Source of the DNA: an uncultured Psychroserpens sp.
GTDB taxonomy: Bacteria > Bacteroidota > Bacteroidia > Flavobacteriales > Flavobacteriaceae
Direction: 5' to 3'
NCBI RefSeq assembly: GCF_947503375.1
Contig: NZ_CANNDQ010000007.1
Span: 1-64,000 of the forward strand
DNA length: 64,000 nucleotides
Positions within the stretch are counted from its first letter, which is position 1. Each line of letters opens with the position of its first letter. Below the pieces are notes generated by a model. It was not told the origin of the DNA, searched no databases, and saw only the letters and a program-made list of their open reading frames with translations. Positions 60,789 through 64,000 of this stretch are shown here, piece after piece. The position numbers and the translations under genes were made by a program.

Positions 60789-62348
60789 ATGTCAGCAACA
60801 ACTTTAAAACCTCACCAAAGAGAGCTTTGGGGACATCCAGTTGGATTATACGTTTTATTCTTTACTGAAATGTGGGAACGTTTTTCCTATTATGGAATGC
60901 GTGCTCTTCTAACACTTTACTTGGTAGAAAAAACTACTGCAGATAACCCTGGACTTGGTTGGTTAGATTCTGAATCTATAATGCTTTATGGATGGTACAC
61001 GATGTTAGTTTATGTCATGTCAATACCAGGCGGTATGATTGCTGATAAATACCTCGGGCAAAAAAAGGCCGTTTTATATGGTGCTTTAACTTTAGTCGCT
61101 GGTCATGGAATTTTAGCTTTTGAACCAATGTGGGCTTTTTATACTGGTTTGGCTCTAATAATACTTGGTGTTGGACTCTTAAAACCAAATATTTCTACTA
61201 TGGTCGGAGGTTTGTATAAACAAGGAGACATCAGAAGAGATAAAGGCTTTAGTATCTTTTATATTGGGATTAATTTGGGGTCTCTATTAGCAACATTTAT
61301 TGTTGGATATGTTGGCGAGAAAATAGGATGGCATTACGGTTTTGGTCTTGCGGGAATTGCAATGTTACTTGGTTTAATGGTGTATTTATATGGTCAGAAA
61401 TACCTAGTTACGGTTGGAAATAAACCAACTCAAGAAGATAAAAATAATGATGTTTCATTAGCTAAATTGTTTGGTGATTTATTCAAGTCTCCTGTTAATT
61501 TAGGAATTGTCGTTATCATCATGGCTTATGCTGTTTATGCTGGATTTACATATTCAGGAGTTGATAGTTGGGGCTATACTGCACTATACGTCTTTATAGC
61601 GTTGGTTGCAGGTGTAATGATGATGATTTACAAGAACCTAGACACTCAAATTTCTAAAGACCGTTATTTAGTACTTCTCTTATCGTTTCTAATTGTAATT
61701 GTCTTTTGGGGAGCTTTTGAGCAAGCAGGAGGATTAATGAGTATATATACTAAGACAAATACAGATAGAGTGTTATTTGGATGGGAAATTCCAGCGACGT
61801 GGTTTCAAGGGTTAAATGCTGGCTTTATTATTATTTTCGCAACTCTTGTTGCAGGATATTGGGCTAAAAGAAAGTTGAAAGGAAAGGAAGGGTCTTCTTT
61901 ATTCAAAATGGCAATAGGTACTATGATTATGGGTCTTGGTTTTGTGTTTATGATTTTTGCTGCAGCTGAATATAATGCAGAAGGAAGTTCAGGAATGCAA
62001 TGGTTAGTTTTGGCATATTTATTTCATACTATTGGAGAGCTTTGTTCTTCTCCTGTTGCATTGTCTTTTATTACAAAATTAGCGCCCGTTAAGTACGCTT
62101 CATTGATGATGGGTGTATATTTTGCTGCTACAGGTTTAGGTAATAAAGTGGCTGGAGTTATAGGAGAGTCTGCATCAGAGTTTGGTGAGTATGCAATTTT
62201 TTCAGGAATAACTATTTTTACAGTAATTTTTGGATTATTAGTAATTTTACTTTTGAAACCGCTTAAGCGTTTAACTCATGGTGCAGAAGATAATGAACGA
62301 GAAATGCATACTGATGAGACTGAAGGTTTTGAACTAGCAGACAACTAA
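60789..62348 (+). CDS. POT-family proton-dependent peptide transporter
   Basis: This 519-residue MFS transporter has about 14 helices. The helix-1 motif ExxER is intact (Glu27, Glu30, Arg31 in TEMWERFSYYGMR) and couples proton to peptide movement. The PTR2 signature follows in the GGMIADKYLGQ loop and FSIFYIGINLGSLLA region, and the helix-7 segment FWGAFEQAGG is present. It imports di- and tripeptides. A terminator separates it from a second transporter of the same family that starts 79 nt downstream. Confidence 0.93.
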   Translation: MSATTLKPHQRELWGHPVGLYVLFFTEMWERFSYYGMRALLTLYLVEKTTADNPGLGWLDSESIMLYGWYTMLVYVMSIPGGMIADKYLGQKKAVLYGALTLVAGHGILAFEPMWAFYTGLALIILGVGLLKPNISTMVGGLYKQGDIRRDKGFSIFYIGINLGSLLATFIVGYVGEKIGWHYGFGLAGIAMLLGLMVYLYGQKYLVTVGNKPTQEDKNNDVSLAKLFGDLFKSPVNLGIVVIIMAYAVYAGFTYSGVDSWGYTALYVFIALVAGVMMMIYKNLDTQISKDRYLVLLLSFLIVIVFWGAFEQAGGLMSIYTKTNTDRVLFGWEIPATWFQGLNAGFIIIFATLVAGYWAKRKLKGKEGSSLFKMAIGTMIMGLGFVFMIFAAAEYNAEGSSGMQWLVLAYLFHTIGELCSSPVALSFITKLAPVKYASLMMGVYFAATGLGNKVAGVIGESASEFGEYAIFSGITIFTVIFGLLVILLLKPLKRLTHGAEDNEREMHTDETEGFELADN

Positions 62349-62363
62349 AAGCAAATAATATAT

Positions 62364-62385
62364 AAACCCTCTTTTTGAGGGTTTT
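62364..62385 (+). terminator. Terminator between the two peptide transporter genes
   Basis: The arms aaaccctc and gagggttt form an 8-bp stem with a 5-nt T loop and a T-rich tail. Confidence 0.75.
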
Positions 62386-62427
62386 CTTCTTATAACTAAA
62401 CTTATATTTTAATTAATTTTCTCAATT

Positions 62428-64000
62428 ATGAGTGAAAATTCTACAGACCAATTCTTTAAAAGCAATGTATTAGGGCATCCTTCAGGATTGTTTGTTTTAT
62501 TCTTTACAGAAATGTGGGAACGCTTTTCATTTTATGGAATGCGTGCTCTTTTAGTACTATTTTTAACGGCATCAATTTTTGATGAAGGTTGGGGCTGGCC
62601 TAGAGAACATGCAATGGCAATATTCGGGTCGTATGTTGGTTTGGTATATTTATCTACAATGTTAGGTGGCTATTTTGCAGATAAAAAAATTGGTTATAGA
62701 TGGGCTGTAGTTATTGGTGCCTTATTAATGACCTTAGGGCATGGTTCTATGGCAATAGAAACTCCTTGGTCTATTTATCTTGGTCTAGCACTATTAGTTT
62801 TTGGCAATGGTTTTTTTAAACCTAATATGACATCAATTATCTCTGAGATGTATCAGCACAGGCCAGAAAAAAAAGATGGTGCTTATACTATTTTTTATAT
62901 GGGTGTAAACGCTGGTGCTTTTTTTGGAATACTGCTTTGTGGTTATTTAGGAGAAAAAGTAGGTTGGAGTTATGGGTTTGGTCTGGCAGGTATATTTATG
63001 CTATTTGGATTAATTCAATTTTGGCTGGCTCAAAACATTTTTGGAAATATTGGTTTAAAACCTAATAAACTTGATAAAGAATCTATTGAAGCTCAGGATA
63101 ATGATAAACGTGTGCCGTTTTCTAAATGGCAATTAGGATTAATACTATTGATGACCATTTTAGGGTTATTATGGATTTTAAATGATCCAGCAACTAAAGT
63201 TTCAGAAGGAAATTTTAATCTTTTCGGCTTTTTAGGAGATAACGGTAATAATATAGTTATCATATCTGCTTTAATAATGTTTTTGATTTTATTGATTTAT
63301 CGTCTTAGTCAATATTCAAAAACCACAAGAGAAAAATTAATAGCAGTTTCTTTCTTTGCATTTTTAACTGTTTTTTTCTGGGCTATTTTTGAGCAATCAC
63401 CTGGAACTTTGACCATTTTTGCTAATGATTATACAGATAGAATTTTAGAAGGAACATCGGCAAACATATATAAGATTGTTAATGCACTAATTGCAATAAT
63501 CCCCTTAGCTGTCATTACTTGGGTTTTGATACTTCTGTTTAAGCAAACATTTAAAAACTATAAATGGTCTAATTTAATTCTTGGTTGTAGTTTTTTAATT
63601 GTTTGGGCTATAGCAATATGGATGATCAATAATGATTTTAAATCACAATCTTACACAGCTAACTATCAAAATGTAAATGGAGATACTAAGGAAGTTAAAA
63701 TAGTTTCATCAGAATCATATAGTGTTAATGATGTAATTCAAATTAGAGATAATCAAAAGCTAGCACTTTATAACCCTAAAGATGATAGTAATAAGTCTAA
63801 TACTTTAGTAAATAATATATTGTTAGATGAAGATAAGAATGAAATTGCTGAAGTTTTTAATGGAAGAGTCATTCGCTTTTCTAAAGAAGATAAAATAGGG
63901 GCATTTGGCACAAAAGTAAATAAAGGAGAAGTTGAGTTTGTTAACTCAAAAGGCGAAACAATTACAAAAACGTTACGATTATCAAGTAAAGAAAGAGATA
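62428..64000 (+). CDS. Second POT-family peptide transporter, 3' end beyond the window
   Basis: A continuous frame from ATG 62428 runs off the right edge (524 residues visible). Residues 1-400 match POT transporters: ExxER in TEMWERFSFYGMR (Glu28, Glu31, Arg32), KPNMTSIISEMY, FYMGVNAGAFFGI and FWAIFEQSPGTL. From about residue 402 the sequence changes to a hydrophilic, beta-rich stretch of at least 120 residues (starting near NDFKSQSYTANY) that is not part of the ordinary transporter core. It is probably an extramembrane insertion between two helices. Membrane helices should resume after the window end. Confidence 0.88.
   Translation, partial: MSENSTDQFFKSNVLGHPSGLFVLFFTEMWERFSFYGMRALLVLFLTASIFDEGWGWPREHAMAIFGSYVGLVYLSTMLGGYFADKKIGYRWAVVIGALLMTLGHGSMAIETPWSIYLGLALLVFGNGFFKPNMTSIISEMYQHRPEKKDGAYTIFYMGVNAGAFFGILLCGYLGEKVGWSYGFGLAGIFMLFGLIQFWLAQNIFGNIGLKPNKLDKESIEAQDNDKRVPFSKWQLGLILLMTILGLLWILNDPATKVSEGNFNLFGFLGDNGNNIVIISALIMFLILLIYRLSQYSKTTREKLIAVSFFAFLTVFFWAIFEQSPGTLTIFANDYTDRILEGTSANIYKIVNALIAIIPLAVITWVLILLFKQTFKNYKWSNLILGCSFLIVWAIAIWMINNDFKSQSYTANYQNVNGDTKEVKIVSSESYSVNDVIQIRDNQKLALYNPKDDSNKSNTLVNNILLDEDKNEIAEVFNGRVIRFSKEDKIGAFGTKVNKGEVEFVNSKGETITKTLRLSSKERD

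Overview
The window is AT-rich chromosomal DNA from a member of the Bacteroidota, almost certainly a Flavobacteriaceae species and probably marine. Supporting signs are GLPGLI-family proteins, many short N-terminal signal peptides ending in AQ or a lipobox, the GYDIA-family GHMP kinase, the degradative-type HMG-CoA reductase, RprXY-like two-component genes, and promoters of the TTG-N17-23-TAnnTTTG type. No phage, IS element, rRNA or CRISPR array is seen. One tRNA (Phe, GAA) is present.

Layout. (1) 1-3.8 kb: a minus-strand array of small accessory genes (lipoproteins, a zinc ribbon protein, a TIR-like FYSWQSD protein) organised like integron gene cassettes. Each gene unit is bounded by its own exactly 10-bp inverted repeat beginning GTT, and units are separated by long attC-like palindromic sites. 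An identical 352-bp non-coding unit occurs twice. No integrase gene lies in the window. (2) 3.9-8 kb: soluble and membrane pyrophosphatases and an App1-like phosphatase. (3) 8-14.1 kb: a Rieske/glutamate-synthase-like fusion, a deoxynucleoside kinase and an RprXY-like two-component system. (4) 14.2-20.2 kb: a divergent operon of a small secreted protein, three GLPGLI proteins and a large outer-membrane receptor, preceded by three tandem 10-bp operator-like repeats. (5) 20.3-22.1 kb: a large lipoprotein with a carboxypeptidase-regulatory-like domain. (6) 22.5-27 kb: a polyamine operon (arginine decarboxylase, agmatinase, deoxyhypusine-synthase-like enzyme and two accessory genes). (7) 27-31 kb: membrane glycosyltransferases. 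(8) 31-38.9 kb: a redox pair, a DUF547 protein, outer-membrane proteins, a GH113-like glycosidase and a phosphoesterase.

(9) 38.9-46.8 kb: ten consecutive minus-strand genes that form an arsenosugar biosynthesis locus: a peroxidase-like protein, ArsS radical SAM enzyme, DUF2064 protein, ArsM methyltransferase, rhodanese, TIGR04282 transferase, purine nucleoside phosphorylase, sterol-desaturase-family oxygenase, DUF547 protein and TIGR04283 glycosyltransferase. (10) 46.9-50.2 kb: guanine deaminase, a DUF481 barrel, a fatty acid desaturase whose conserved N-terminus lacks a normal start codon, a cold-shock protein and tRNA-Phe. (11) 50.4-58.3 kb: a cell-envelope gene string (coaX, outer-membrane protein, TPR protein, lptC, small membrane protein, CNNM/CorC-like protein, PpiD-like foldase). 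(12) 58.4-64 kb: two mevalonate-pathway genes and two POT-family peptide transporters, the second cut by the window edge.

Most of the window is ordinary flavobacterial core genome. The least routine parts are the cassette array at the left end, the arsenosugar locus, the tandem operator between the two-component genes and the GLPGLI operon, the desaturase start, and a hairpin that encloses the start codon of the GH113-like gene.
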